Notes: generated from the letters alone by a model not told the origin. 64,000 nt of DNA from Prosthecomicrobium sp. N25 (GCF_037203705.1 NZ_JBBCAT010000001.1:1585418-1649417); one strand, 5' to 3'. Shown: positions 51,211 to 60,576, counted from the first letter of the stretch. Numbers and translations: made by a program.

Positions 51211-52629
51211 ATGCTGACCCGTCCGCCCGCCCTGCCGTGGATCCATGTGGCTCCCGGCGCGCCCTATTTCGTCGACGAGACCGGTGCCGCCTTCACCCCG
51301 ATCGGCCACAACGAGGCGATCAGCTGGGTCGACCTGCGCGGCCTCGCCGGCCGGCGCGACCTGCCGGGCGTCGAGGCCCACCTCGCCGGCCTCGCCGCCG
51401 AGGGCGTCACCGTCATCCGCCTCATGCTCGAATGCGCCCACCAGCGCGGCTGGGCGATCGAGCGTCCGGCCGGCCGCTTCGTTCCCCGCATCGTCGCCAT
51501 CTGGGACGACCTCTTCGCGCTTTGCGCCCGCCACGGCCTGCGCATCCTGCTGACCCCGGTCGACACCTTCTGGACCTGGATCCGCTGGCCCCATCACCCC
51601 TGGAACCGGGCGAACGGCGGCCCGCTCGACCACCCCTCGCGCCTGCTCCTCTGCCCCGAGACCCGCGCCGCCATCAAGCGCCGGCTGGAATTCGCCGCCG
51701 TCCGCTGGGGCGGCAGCGGCGCCCTCTTCGCCTGGGACCTGTGGAACGAGATCCACCCCGCCCAGGCCGAGGACACCGCCGAGCCCTTCGCCGCCTTCAT
51801 GGCCGACCTCGCCGCCCATGTCCGCGCCGTGGAGCGCCGGGTGCACGGCCGGACCCATCCGGTCACCGTCTCGCTCTTCGGGCCGGAGCTGCGCTGGCGC
51901 CCGCACCTCGGCCTGGAGGAGCCGATCTTCCGCCACCCCGACATGGACTTCGCTTCGATCCACATCTACCGCGAAGGCTCGATCGACGACCCGCGCGACA
52001 CCGTCGCGGCGGCGGTCGACACGGGCGAGATCGTGCGCGTCGCGCTCGCCGAAATCCGCGATACGCGGCCCTTCCTGGACACCGAGCACGGGCCCATCCA
52101 CGCCTTCAAGGACAAGCACCGGACCCTGCCGGAGCCCTTCGACGACGAGTACTTCCGCCACATGCAGTGGGCGCACCTCGCCTCCGGGGCGGCCGGCGGC
52201 GGCATGCGCTGGCCGAACCGCAAGGTGCATCGCCTGACCCCGGGCATGCGCCGGGCCCAGCGCGGGCTCGCCGACTTCCTGCCGCTGATCGACTGGCCGG
52301 CGTTCCGCCGCCGCAACCTCAACGCCGAGATCGCCCTCTCCCGGCGCAGCCTCGCCGCCTTCGCGTGCGGCGACGACCGGCAGGCGGTCGTCTGGCTCCT
52401 GCGTCGCGACACGATCCGCCCCGACGGGACGCTCGATCCCGCCGCGGAGCCCGTCTCCACACGCCTCGCCGTGCCGGGACTCGCGCCCGGCCGCTACAGC
52501 GTCCGCGCCTGGGACACGCGGGAGGGCCGGCCGGCGGGCGAGCGGGCCGCCGAGGCCGGCCCCTACGGTCTCGCGGTCGAGACGCCGCCCTTCGCGGCCG
52601 ATCTCGCCCTGGCGATCACGCCCGCCTGA
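51211..52629 (+). CDS. GH5-like glycoside hydrolase (cellulase-family TIM barrel), 472 aa
   Basis: A (beta/alpha)8-barrel hydrolase. The acid/base glutamate fits FAWDLWNEIHP (near residue 180) and the nucleophile fits FLDTEHGPIH (near 292), the strand 4 and 7 positions of clan GH-A. Aromatic-rich loops such as FWTWIRWPHHPWNR would line a sugar cleft. A beta-rich C-terminal domain follows from about residue 370. There is no signal peptide, so it should be cytoplasmic, unusual for a polysaccharide-degrading enzyme. The substrate is unknown and no sugar transporter is adjacent. Confidence 0.75.
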   Translation: MLTRPPALPWIHVAPGAPYFVDETGAAFTPIGHNEAISWVDLRGLAGRRDLPGVEAHLAGLAAEGVTVIRLMLECAHQRGWAIERPAGRFVPRIVAIWDDLFALCARHGLRILLTPVDTFWTWIRWPHHPWNRANGGPLDHPSRLLLCPETRAAIKRRLEFAAVRWGGSGALFAWDLWNEIHPAQAEDTAEPFAAFMADLAAHVRAVERRVHGRTHPVTVSLFGPELRWRPHLGLEEPIFRHPDMDFASIHIYREGSIDDPRDTVAAAVDTGEIVRVALAEIRDTRPFLDTEHGPIHAFKDKHRTLPEPFDDEYFRHMQWAHLASGAAGGGMRWPNRKVHRLTPGMRRAQRGLADFLPLIDWPAFRRRNLNAEIALSRRSLAAFACGDDRQAVVWLLRRDTIRPDGTLDPAAEPVSTRLAVPGLAPGRYSVRAWDTREGRPAGERAAEAGPYGLAVETPPFAADLALAITPA

Positions 52630-52649
52630 GCCTCTCGCGGGAGGCCCCG

Positions 52650-53168
52650 TCAGGCCGCCGCGACGTTGACGATCCCGGCGGAGAGCTCAGGCCGCTTGTT
52701 GATCGTCTGGAAGACGACGCAATAGCGCTCCGTGAGCTTCAGGAGCGTGTCGATCTTCTCCTGCGGCGCATCGGTGTCGACCTCGAACCGGAGCCGGATC
52801 GCCTCGAACCCGACCGCCGCGTCCTTGGCGACGCCGAGCGTGCCGCGGAAGTCGAGATCGCCCTCGGCGAAGACATGGGCGGAGCGGAGCGGGATCTCCA
52901 GCGCGGTCGCCACCGCCTTGAGGGTGACGCCCGCGCAGGCGACCAGCGCCTCCAGGAGCATGTCCCCCGAGCAGAGCTCCTGCCCGCTGCCGCCCGTCGC
53001 CGGATGCAGCCCCGCGATCGCGAGCGCCCGCCCGGTCTCGACCTTGCAGGCGAGATGCTGGTCGTCGACCGAGCCTTTGGCCCTGAGGGTGATCTTCGCC
53101 GCGTCCGGCGCGGTCTTGTACTTGTCCTTGATCGGCGCCTGCATGGCCCGGAGTTCGTTGGCGTCCAT
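52650..53168 (-). CDS. OsmC-family protein, 172 aa
   Basis: An OsmC/Ohr-fold protein, a class that reduces organic hydroperoxides using two cysteines. The first is in GQELCSGDMLLEALVACAG (two Cys in this helix) and the second in LTERYCVVFQT. It lies among the general OsmC group rather than Ohr, which has a shorter N terminus. Convergent with the glycoside hydrolase gene and 60 bases beyond the sulfonate-type transporter genes. The true reductant and substrate are not evident. Confidence 0.85.
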   Translation of the reverse strand: MDANELRAMQAPIKDKYKTAPDAAKITLRAKGSVDDQHLACKVETGRALAIAGLHPATGGSGQELCSGDMLLEALVACAGVTLKAVATALEIPLRSAHVFAEGDLDFRGTLGVAKDAAVGFEAIRLRFEVDTDAPQEKIDTLLKLTERYCVVFQTINKRPELSAGIVNVAAA

Positions 53169-53226
53169 GGTTTCCTCCTCGTGGATCTCGGCAGGGCAGG
53201 GGCGCCCCGGTCGGTGGCGCCCGGGC

Positions 53227-54000
53227 CTAGATGGCGGCGGCGGGCGCGAGTTCCTCGCCGCGCGGGCGCGGGCTCAGGGTCTCGTCGAGCGAGCGCAGGA
53301 CGCGCCGCTTCATCTCCTCGAACTCCGGCGCCAGCCGGTCGCGCGGGCGGGACAGCTCGACCGGGAACTCCGCCGCGATCCGCCCCGGCTTCGGCCGCAT
53401 CACGACGACCCGGTCGGCCAGCACCAGCGCCTCCTCTATGTCGTGGGTGACGAGCACGAGCGTCGGCCGCGAGTCGGCCCAGAGGTCGAGCAGGTGGTCC
53501 TGCAGGTCGGCCCGCGTGAAGGCGTCGAGCGCCGAGAAGGGCTCGTCGAGGAGCAGCACCGTTGGCCGTGCGACGAGCGCCCGCGCGATGGCGACGCGCT
53601 GCGCCTGCCCGCCCGAGAGTTCCCGCGGCCAGCGCCGGGCATGCTCGGCGAGGCCGACCTTGCCGAGCGCGGCGGCGACGCGCGCCTCCCGCTCCTCCCG
53701 CGGCAGATCGGCGAGGCCGAAGCCGACGTTGTCGGCGACCGTCAGCCAGGGCAGGAGCCGCGGTTCCTGGAAGACCAGCCCAACGGCCGGATGCGGCTCG
53801 GCGATGACGGTGCCGTCGACCACGATCCGCCCCTCGGTCGCGTGGTCGAGGCCGGAGACAAGCCGCAGCATGGTGCTCTTGCCGCAGCCCGAGCCGCCCA
53901 CGACCGCCACGATCTCGCCGGGGCCGACGGTGAGCGTCACGCGCTCCAGCGCCCGCGTCCCGTTCGGGTAGATGCGGCCGACGCTCTCGATGGCAAGCAT
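53227..54000 (-). CDS. Nitrate/sulfonate/taurine-type ABC transporter ATP-binding protein, 257 aa
   Basis: The importer ATPase. Walker A is GGSGCGKST, the Q-loop is in GLVFQEPRLLPWLTV, the signature LSGGQAQRVAIARAL, Walker B LLLDEPFSALD, and the switch His is in VTHDIEEAL. The RLLPWLTV segment is typical of the SsuB/TauB/NrtD subgroup. Its start is two bases from the stop of the permease gene. The substrate class (sulfonate, nitrate or a bicarbonate-like anion) cannot be separated by this subunit. Confidence 0.88.
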   Translation of the reverse strand: MLAIESVGRIYPNGTRALERVTLTVGPGEIVAVVGGSGCGKSTMLRLVSGLDHATEGRIVVDGTVIAEPHPAVGLVFQEPRLLPWLTVADNVGFGLADLPREEREARVAAALGKVGLAEHARRWPRELSGGQAQRVAIARALVARPTVLLLDEPFSALDAFTRADLQDHLLDLWADSRPTLVLVTHDIEEALVLADRVVVMRPKPGRIAAEFPVELSRPRDRLAPEFEEMKRRVLRSLDETLSPRPRGEELAPAAAI

Positions 54001-54001
54001 G

Positions 54002-54826
54002 TCAGTCTCCCCGCCGGAAGCTGTCCTGCCAGCGCAGGAACGGCGCGGAGCCGGCCGCCAGGAGCCCGTCCGTCACCTTGCCGAGCACGGCGAAGCACAG
54101 GATCGCGGCGACGATCTGGTCCGGCTTGCCGAGCTGCTGGCCGTCGACCAAGAGATAGCCGAGCCCTTCCGACGCACCCATGAACTCGGCCGCGACCACG
54201 AACATCCACCCGAGCCCCAGCCCCGAGCGCAGCGCCAGCACGTAGGCGGGCAGGATGGCGGGCAACAGGATGCGCCGGACCAGCGCCGGCCCGGAGAGCC
54301 GGAAGATCCGGCCGACCTCGACGATCTTGCGGTCGACCGACAGGATCGCGCCCATGACCCCGAGATAGACCGGGAAGAACACCCCGACGGCGATCAGCGC
54401 GACCTTGGATTCCTCGAAGATCCCGAGCCACAGGATGAAGAGGGGCACCCAGGCGATCGACGGGATGGAGCGCAGCCCCTGCAGCGTCGGGTCGAGGAGC
54501 CGCCGGGCGATGCCTGAATAGCCCGTGACGGCGCCGGCGAGCGTGCCGGCCAGGACGCCGAGCCCGAAGCCGGCCGCCACCCTGAGGGTGGTCGCGGCGA
54601 TGTGGCGCGTCAGCTCGCCCGAGCCCCACAGCTCCGCCAGGGTGGCGAAGATGCGGCTCGGCGGCGGCATCAGGCGACCGCTCGACCAGCCGAGGCGGAC
54701 CGCGGCCTCCCAGCCGATCGCCAGCAGGACCGGCAGCACGAGCCCGGCGACGAGCCGCGGGGAGGGGAGGAGACGGGGCCCGCGCGGGGCGGCGGCGGCC
54801 GGCGACGAGGTCTCGGCCACCGTCAC
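54002..54826 (-). CDS. Nitrate/sulfonate-type ABC transporter permease, 274 aa
   Basis: A six-helix importer permease of the SsuC/TauC type. The family signature region is GLGVLAGTLAGAVTGYS, LQGLRSIPSIAWVPLFILWLG, and the EAA-like coupling loop in FRLSGPALVRRILLPAILP. The N terminus is an Ala/Pro-rich cytoplasmic stretch before the first helix. It lies between the ATPase and the binding protein, all on the minus strand. Confidence 0.88.
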   Translation of the reverse strand: MTVAETSSPAAAAPRGPRLLPSPRLVAGLVLPVLLAIGWEAAVRLGWSSGRLMPPPSRIFATLAELWGSGELTRHIAATTLRVAAGFGLGVLAGTLAGAVTGYSGIARRLLDPTLQGLRSIPSIAWVPLFILWLGIFEESKVALIAVGVFFPVYLGVMGAILSVDRKIVEVGRIFRLSGPALVRRILLPAILPAYVLALRSGLGLGWMFVVAAEFMGASEGLGYLLVDGQQLGKPDQIVAAILCFAVLGKVTDGLLAAGSAPFLRWQDSFRRGD

Positions 54827-54907
54827 GGCGTCCTCCCCGTCCGGAGACCCGGACCGCGCTCGCCCACCCGACCTCGCATCGAACCCCCGACGACCTCGCC
54901 GAACCCC

Positions 54908-55879
54908 TTACTGTCCGGCGCCGCCGAAGCGTTCGTCGATCAGGTCGGCGACCGTCTTCCGGACGTCGACGTCCGTCTTTATAACGCCGGCCTCCTGCAG
55001 GGCCAGCCCCGCCGCGACGATGGAGTCGCGCTGCGCGGCGCCGATCCGGGAATGCGTGAGCTCGGTCCGCTCCAATTGGCGGGCGATCACGGTATCGGGG
55101 AGCTTGGTGGCGGCGACCAGCGAGGCGGTCAGGGTCGCCTTGTCGGCGAGCGCGATCGCCCGGGCCTTCTCGTAGCCGGCGATCACCCGGGCCACGATCT
55201 CCGGATGGTCCTTGGCGAACTCCTCGCGCGTGTTGAGGATGCCCCAGGTGTTCGCCTCGGGCTTGCGGTAGAAGAGCTTGGCGCCGTTCTCGACCTCCGC
55301 GGAGGCCATGATCGGGTCGAGCCCCGCCCAGGCGTCGACGTCGCCGCGCTGCAGGGCGAGGCGGCCGTCCGCGTGCTGCAGGAGCACCAGCTTCACGTCC
55401 TTCTCGGTCAGCCCCGCCTCCGCGAGCGCGCGCACCAGGAAGATGTGCGGGTCCGTGCCGCGGGTGACCGCCACGGACTTGCCCTTGAGGTCCGCCGGCT
55501 TGGCGATCCCTGTCTCCGGGCGCGTCACCAGCGCGGTCCATTCCGGGCGCGAATAGACGTAGATGGACTTGATCGGATTGCCGTTGATCTTGCCGAGCAG
55601 GGCCGCGGCGCCCGCCGTCGAGCCGAAGTCGAGCGACCCGGCGTTCAGGAACTCGAGCGCCTTGTTGGAGCCGGCCGACTGCACCCAGCGGATCGTGATG
55701 CCGTCCTTGGCGAATTCCTGCTCGAGGATCTTCTTGTCCTTGAGGATCAGCGAGACCGGGTTGTAGGTCGCCCAGTCGATGCGGATCTCCTTCGGCGCCT
55801 CCGCGGCGGAGACCGGCGCGGCGGCGAGAAGGCCGGCCGCCAGGCCGGCGGCGATGAGAATGCGACGGGTGATCGACAT
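54908..55879 (-). CDS. Aliphatic sulfonate-type ABC transporter substrate-binding protein, 323 aa
   Basis: A periplasmic SsuA/TauA-like binding protein. The signal peptide covers about residues 1-25 (TRRILIAAGLAAGLLAAAPVSA). The mature protein starts with strand EIRIDWATYNP and has the family's VQSAGSNKALEFLNAGSLDFG and DVDAWAGLDP segments. The ATG at 55879 is preceded by a GGGAGC site. It is the first gene of the importer operon. Ligand identity cannot be read; the neighbouring TauE/SafE exporter makes a sulfonate likely. Confidence 0.88.
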   Translation of the reverse strand: MSITRRILIAAGLAAGLLAAAPVSAAEAPKEIRIDWATYNPVSLILKDKKILEQEFAKDGITIRWVQSAGSNKALEFLNAGSLDFGSTAGAAALLGKINGNPIKSIYVYSRPEWTALVTRPETGIAKPADLKGKSVAVTRGTDPHIFLVRALAEAGLTEKDVKLVLLQHADGRLALQRGDVDAWAGLDPIMASAEVENGAKLFYRKPEANTWGILNTREEFAKDHPEIVARVIAGYEKARAIALADKATLTASLVAATKLPDTVIARQLERTELTHSRIGAAQRDSIVAAGLALQEAGVIKTDVDVRKTVADLIDERFGGAGQ

Positions 55880-56172
55880 GGGCGGGCTCCCTGAACCAAG
55901 ATTTGGCCCAGACCATGCCGGCCGGCGCCTCTCCGGTCGAGGCATCACGCGGTCGTGACGACGGCCTCCCGGGGAAAATGCGTCCCCGTCCGGCCCCCGG
56001 GGCGCCGCTCTCGTTTCAAGCGGGTCCGGCGGGCGTGATCGGGGCGGGTCGCGCCGCGCTGCGGGGGAAAGTTCAGGCCACGGCCGTTCCCCACGACCGG
56101 ATCGAAGCGGAGAAAGGTCGGCGCCGGAAGGCACCGCCCCCCTCCGGTGCAGCGCCCGGGCCGGCGGCACCC

Positions 56173-56949
56173 TTACTTCAGCCCGTCCCAGAGGAGCTTG
56201 AGGGAGACGAGGAGGAGGCCGATCTCGATCAGGCGGTAGAAGGGGCCCTCGGGAATCATGCGAACGAGGCGGGCGCCCACGAAGGTGGCCGCGATGGCGA
56301 CGGGGAAGAGGGTCACGGAGGTGGCGAGATTGTCCGGGTTGAGCTGGCCGAGCGCCCAGTAGGGGATGAGCTTGACCGCGTTGATCACCGCGAAGGCGAT
56401 GGTGGACGTGCCGGCGTAGACGAGCTTGTCGAGGCGCTGTGGCAGCACGTACCACTGGTAGGGCGGCGCGCCGGCGTGGGAGACGAAGCTCGTGAAGCCG
56501 GTGAGCGCGCCCCAGAAGACGCCGCGCGGCACGTCGGCCGGCTTCTTCTCCTGCGCGGCAGGACGGAACCAGCGGTCGAGGCAGAAGGCGAGGCCGATGA
56601 GGCCGACCATCAGGGTGACGGCCTTGTCGGTGACGAAGGACGCGGTCGCCCAGCCGATCATGATGCCGAGGATCGCCGAGGGGACCAGGATCGCGAGATT
56701 CCGCCGGTCGAAATGACGGCGGTAGACGTAGAGGCCGAAGATGTCGGAGACCACGTAGATCGGCAGGAGCAGGCCGGCCGCCTGCACGGGCGAGATCGCC
56801 AGCGCCAGCACGGGCACGCCGAGCAGCCCGACCATCGGAAGGCCCCCCTTGGAGGCGCCGACCATGAAGGCGGACGGGATCGCGGCCAGGTAGAAGAGGG
56901 CGGATTCGGTCACGGCGCGGCCCGGAATGATCGACGACGCGCTGATCAC
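56173..56949 (-). CDS. TauE/SafE-family membrane permease, 258 aa
   Basis: A seven- to eight-helix member of the TauE/SafE (TSUP) family, which moves sulfite, sulfoacetate or related anions. The first repeat carries FMVGASKGGLPMVGLLGVPVL. The second carries ALTGFTSFVSHAGAPPYQWYVL, the paired G-x-x-G motif of the family. Same strand as the sulfonate-type importer, 290 bases upstream. Export of sulfite released from a sulfonate would suit the pair. Confidence 0.85.
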   Translation of the reverse strand: MISASSIIPGRAVTESALFYLAAIPSAFMVGASKGGLPMVGLLGVPVLALAISPVQAAGLLLPIYVVSDIFGLYVYRRHFDRRNLAILVPSAILGIMIGWATASFVTDKAVTLMVGLIGLAFCLDRWFRPAAQEKKPADVPRGVFWGALTGFTSFVSHAGAPPYQWYVLPQRLDKLVYAGTSTIAFAVINAVKLIPYWALGQLNPDNLATSVTLFPVAIAATFVGARLVRMIPEGPFYRLIEIGLLLVSLKLLWDGLK

Positions 56950-57046
56950 TACCCGTCCTCACCCTTGTTAACAATCCGAGCCTAGCACCTTGTCTGCTTT
57001 TCAATGATCCTGCGAGGCAGAGTTCAACTGAACCCAGGCTGTGAAA

Positions 57047-57613
57047 ATGGAAATCTTCGGCGACCACCATCGAGCAGAGTCTACGCGGGTCTCACGAGAG
57101 TTTTATGAATGCTATGGGCGCGCGATGATGGCCTGGGCAAACGTTGAAGATCGCTTGTCCGACTGGTTTGCTTATGTAACGGGATTAAAGGTAAATGCAG
57201 CTCGTTCGATCTTTTTCTCATCCCGGTCATTCAATGGGAGACTCGATATGCTGAGAGCTGGATTCGAGTCATCAGATTGTGCGCCGACCATTCTCAAATT
57301 TGTGAGGTCCGGACACAGTAAGGCGAAGAAGTACTCTTCAGCTCGCAATCGATTGGCTCACGGAACGCCCCGAATCAATGCGTCCGATCCTCATGTGTTC
57401 TTTTTCGAACTGGTAGAAGGCAAGAACATAGTCCCATCAGATGCGCTTAAGCTAGTACACGTTAACGAAATTGGAGATAGTTTTTCAGCATTGGCTTCTG
57501 TCTTGACTCGTGGATGGATAGGAATGGCACAAGGAGCGCCGGACCACGAGGCATTTATCATGTCCCTTACTGTGGAACTCGAAAGCCTCCCGTCGATCCG
57601 CGCCACCCCCTAA
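57047..57613 (+). CDS. HEPN-like protein of unknown function, 188 aa
   Basis: No named homologue is recognised. The predicted helical protein contains AWANVEDRLSDWFAYVTGL and then SSARNRLAHG, a R-x4-H motif (R100, H105 when counted from the ATG at 57047). HEPN-fold proteins, many of them ribonucleases in toxin and defence systems, use this motif. A GTG six bases earlier is an alternative start. GC content is clearly lower than that of the flanks and codons such as TTA, AGA and ATA appear, so the gene looks acquired. It stands alone, with no paired antitoxin gene visible. Confidence 0.65.
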   Translation: MEIFGDHHRAESTRVSREFYECYGRAMMAWANVEDRLSDWFAYVTGLKVNAARSIFFSSRSFNGRLDMLRAGFESSDCAPTILKFVRSGHSKAKKYSSARNRLAHGTPRINASDPHVFFFELVEGKNIVPSDALKLVHVNEIGDSFSALASVLTRGWIGMAQGAPDHEAFIMSLTVELESLPSIRATP

Positions 57614-57724
57614 TGAACCGCGGCTTCCCTTACTTCTAACGTCGGATTGCGGGCGCCGGGCTGGAAGCGGAGAAGTGTGGCGGTTACCGTCGTCCCCAAG
57701 AAGGCGATCACCAGGGAGGATCCG

Positions 57725-59626
57725 ATGACGAGCCGCTACGCCGAGGTCTATGGCGCGTGGAAATCGGACCCGGAAGGGTTCTGGGCGGATGCCGCGAAGG
57801 CGATCGACTGGTCGAAGCCCTGGGACAAGGTGTTCGACCCGGCCGCCGGCGTGTACGGGCGGTGGTTCGTCGGGGCGGAGTGCAACACCTGCTACAACGC
57901 GGTCGACCGGCACGTCGAGCGGGGCCGGGGCGAGCAGGCCGCGATCGTCTACGACAGCCCGGTGACGGGCGTGAAGGCGCGGATCACCTATGCGGAGCTG
58001 CTCGGCAAGGTGCAGGCGCTCGCCGGCGCGCTCGCCGACGTCGGGGTGGGCAAGGGCGACGTCGTCATCGTCTACATGCCGATGGTGCCGGAGGCGGTGG
58101 TCGCGATGCTCGCCTGTGCCCGGCTCGGCGCCATCCACTCGGTGGTGTTCGGCGGCTTCGCGCCGCGCGAACTCGCCACCCGGATCGACGACGCCAAGCC
58201 GAAGGCTATCGTGTCCGCCTCCTGCGGCATCGAGCCGTCGCGCGTCATCGCCTACAAGCCGCTCCTCGACGAGGCGATCGAGATCGCTGCCCACAAGCCG
58301 TCGAGCGTCTTCGTGCTGCAGCGGCCGCAGGTCGCCGCCACGCTCCAGCCCGGCCGGGACCATGACCTCGGCCAGGCCATGGAGGCGCGCGCCGGGCGCA
58401 GCGTCCCCTGCGTGCCCGTCAAGGCGACCGACCCGCTCTACATCCTCTACACGTCCGGCACGACCGGGCAGCCGAAGGGCGTGGTGCGCGACAACGGCGG
58501 CCACATGGTGGCGCTCGCCTGGTCGATGAAGAACCTCTACGGGGTCGAGCCGGGCGAGGTCTACTGGGCGGCCTCGGACGTCGGCTGGGTGGTCGGGCAC
58601 AGCTACATCGTGTACGGGCCGCTGCTCCACGGCGCCACCACGATCGTGTTCGAGGGCAAGCCGGTCGGCACGCCCGACCCGGGGACCTTCTGGCGGGTCA
58701 TCTCGGAAAACAAGGTCGCGGCCTTCTTCACGGCGCCCACGGCCTTCCGGGCGATCAAGAAGGAGGACCCGAACGGCACCTTCATCGGCAAGTACGATCT
58801 CTCCGCGCTGCGCACGCTGTTCCTCGCCGGCGAGCGGGCGGACCCGGACACGGTGCAGTGGGCCGAGCGCATGCTGAAGGTGCCGGTCGTCGACCACTGG
58901 TGGCAGACCGAGACCGCCTGGGCGATCGCCGGCAATCCGGTCGGGCTCGGCATCCTGCCGGTCAAGTACGGCTCGCCGACGGTCGCCATGCCGGGCTACG
59001 ACGTGCAGATCCTGGACGACGCCGGCCATGCGGTGGCGCCGGGCACGCTCGGCAATGTGGTCGTCAAGCTGCCGCTGCCGCCGGCCTGCCTGCCGACGCT
59101 GTGGCATGCGGACGAGCGCTTCCGCTCCTCCTACCTCGCCGAGTTCCCCGGCTACTACAAGACCGCCGACGCCGGCATCATGGACGAGGACGGCTACCTC
59201 TTCATCATGGCGCGCACCGACGACATCATCAACGTCGCCGGGCACCGGCTCTCGACCGGCGGCATGGAGGAGGTGCTCGCCTCCCATCCGGACGTGGCCG
59301 AATGCGCGGTGATCGGCATCCACGACGCGATGAAGGGGCAGAGCCCCTGTGGCTTCGTGGTCCTGAAGGCGGGCGTCACCAAGGACCACGCCACGATCGA
59401 GAAGGAACTGATCGGGCTGGTGCGCGAGAAGATCGGCGCGGTCGCGGCCTTCAAGCTCGCCATCACGGTCGACCGGCTGCCGAAGACGCGCTCGGGCAAG
59501 ATCCTGCGCGGCACCATGCAGAAGATCGCCGACCACGAGACCTGGAACATGCCGGCCACCATCGACGACCCGGCGATCCTGGATGAGATCGAGCAGGCGA
59601 TCCGGGCGCGCGGGATCGGGGTCTAG
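57725..59626 (+). CDS. prpE: Propionyl-CoA synthetase (PrpE/ACSS3-like acyl-CoA synthetase), 633 aa
   Basis: An acetyl-CoA-synthetase-like adenylate-forming enzyme. The signature is ILYTSGTTGQPKGVVRDNGG; GEVYWAASDVGWVVGHSYI and HWWQTETAWAI are typical of the propionate and acetate subgroup. The C-terminal lysine is in PKTRSGKILRGTM. The N-terminal ECNTCYNAVDRHV and the length of 633 fit PrpE and ACSS3 better than acetyl-CoA synthetase. The ATG at 57725 follows a GGGAGG site eight bases upstream. It would activate propionate or short acids. Confidence 0.88.
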   Translation: MTSRYAEVYGAWKSDPEGFWADAAKAIDWSKPWDKVFDPAAGVYGRWFVGAECNTCYNAVDRHVERGRGEQAAIVYDSPVTGVKARITYAELLGKVQALAGALADVGVGKGDVVIVYMPMVPEAVVAMLACARLGAIHSVVFGGFAPRELATRIDDAKPKAIVSASCGIEPSRVIAYKPLLDEAIEIAAHKPSSVFVLQRPQVAATLQPGRDHDLGQAMEARAGRSVPCVPVKATDPLYILYTSGTTGQPKGVVRDNGGHMVALAWSMKNLYGVEPGEVYWAASDVGWVVGHSYIVYGPLLHGATTIVFEGKPVGTPDPGTFWRVISENKVAAFFTAPTAFRAIKKEDPNGTFIGKYDLSALRTLFLAGERADPDTVQWAERMLKVPVVDHWWQTETAWAIAGNPVGLGILPVKYGSPTVAMPGYDVQILDDAGHAVAPGTLGNVVVKLPLPPACLPTLWHADERFRSSYLAEFPGYYKTADAGIMDEDGYLFIMARTDDIINVAGHRLSTGGMEEVLASHPDVAECAVIGIHDAMKGQSPCGFVVLKAGVTKDHATIEKELIGLVREKIGAVAAFKLAITVDRLPKTRSGKILRGTMQKIADHETWNMPATIDDPAILDEIEQAIRARGIGV

Positions 59627-59647
59627 GGGCCGGGACGGCCCGTCCCC

Positions 59648-60475
59648 TCAGCCGAACAGCGTGTCGCGGACGAGGCGCCAGCTCGCCTCGTCGGGGGCGA
59701 GCAGCAGGCTGCCGTCCGTGCGGGCGGGGTCGTAGGGCCGGCCGTCCGCGGTGGCGGAGTAGCCGCCCGCCTCCTGGTGGATCAGCCAGCCGGGGACGTG
59801 ATCCCAGGGCATCAGCTTGCCGTAGAGCGCGAGATGGCCGCCGCCCGAGGCGATCAGGCGATATTCGTGGGCGGCGCAGCGGTAGCCGTAGCTGCCCCAG
59901 AGCCTGGGCATGCGCGCGGCGACCCGGCTGCGCTGCGGCTCGGAGAGATAGTTCCAGGACAGCGCGCCGTGCATCAGGCCGAGTTCGGCGGGCGCGGCCA
60001 CGCGCATCGGCCGGGTGCGGCCCGACTCGTCCTCGAACCAGGCGCCGCCGCCCGCGAGCGCATAGGCGAAGTCCCGGCCGAAGGGATCGTAGATGGCGCC
60101 GGCGACGATCCGGCCGCCGATCACCACCCCGGCCATGACGCCGAAGAGCGGCACGCCGTTGGCGTAGTTGAAGGTCCCGTCGATCGGGTCGACCGTGATG
60201 GCGAAGTCCGAGCCGCCGAGGCGGGCGGGCAGGTCCGGGTCGAGCGCGGCGCTCTCCTCGCCCACCATCAGGGCGGCCGGGAAGCGGTCGGCGAGGCGGG
60301 CGGCGATCAGGCGCTCGGCGGCCTGGTCGGCGATCGTGACGAGGTCGTGCGGGCCGGCCTTGGTGGAGACGTCGGCGGTCTCCAGCCGGCGGAAGCGGGG
60401 CAGGATCTCGACGTCGGCCGCCTCGCGCAGGATGGCGCCCAGGTCGGCGAGGTCGGCGCGGGTGAAGGTCGGCAT
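59648..60475 (-). CDS. Inositol monophosphatase-family protein, 275 aa
   Basis: A Mg-dependent phosphatase of the IMPase/SuhB/HisN fold. The metal-binding motifs are visible: GEESAALD, DPIDGTFNYANG (the D-x-I-D-G-T core), and the C-terminal WDHVPGWLIHQEAGG. The substrate could be inositol phosphate, histidinol phosphate or another sugar phosphate. The start is ATG at 60475. It converges on the propionyl-CoA synthetase gene. Confidence 0.87.
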   Translation of the reverse strand: MPTFTRADLADLGAILREAADVEILPRFRRLETADVSTKAGPHDLVTIADQAAERLIAARLADRFPAALMVGEESAALDPDLPARLGGSDFAITVDPIDGTFNYANGVPLFGVMAGVVIGGRIVAGAIYDPFGRDFAYALAGGGAWFEDESGRTRPMRVAAPAELGLMHGALSWNYLSEPQRSRVAARMPRLWGSYGYRCAAHEYRLIASGGGHLALYGKLMPWDHVPGWLIHQEAGGYSATADGRPYDPARTDGSLLLAPDEASWRLVRDTLFG

Positions 60476-60576
60476 GCTCTGCTCCTCGGAACGGCGGGCG
60501 GATGGCCGCCGTCATACCGGGAAGGCGGGCCGGCGCGCCATCCCTTCCGGCGCGCGGCTGGCCGGCGCCCCGCCCG

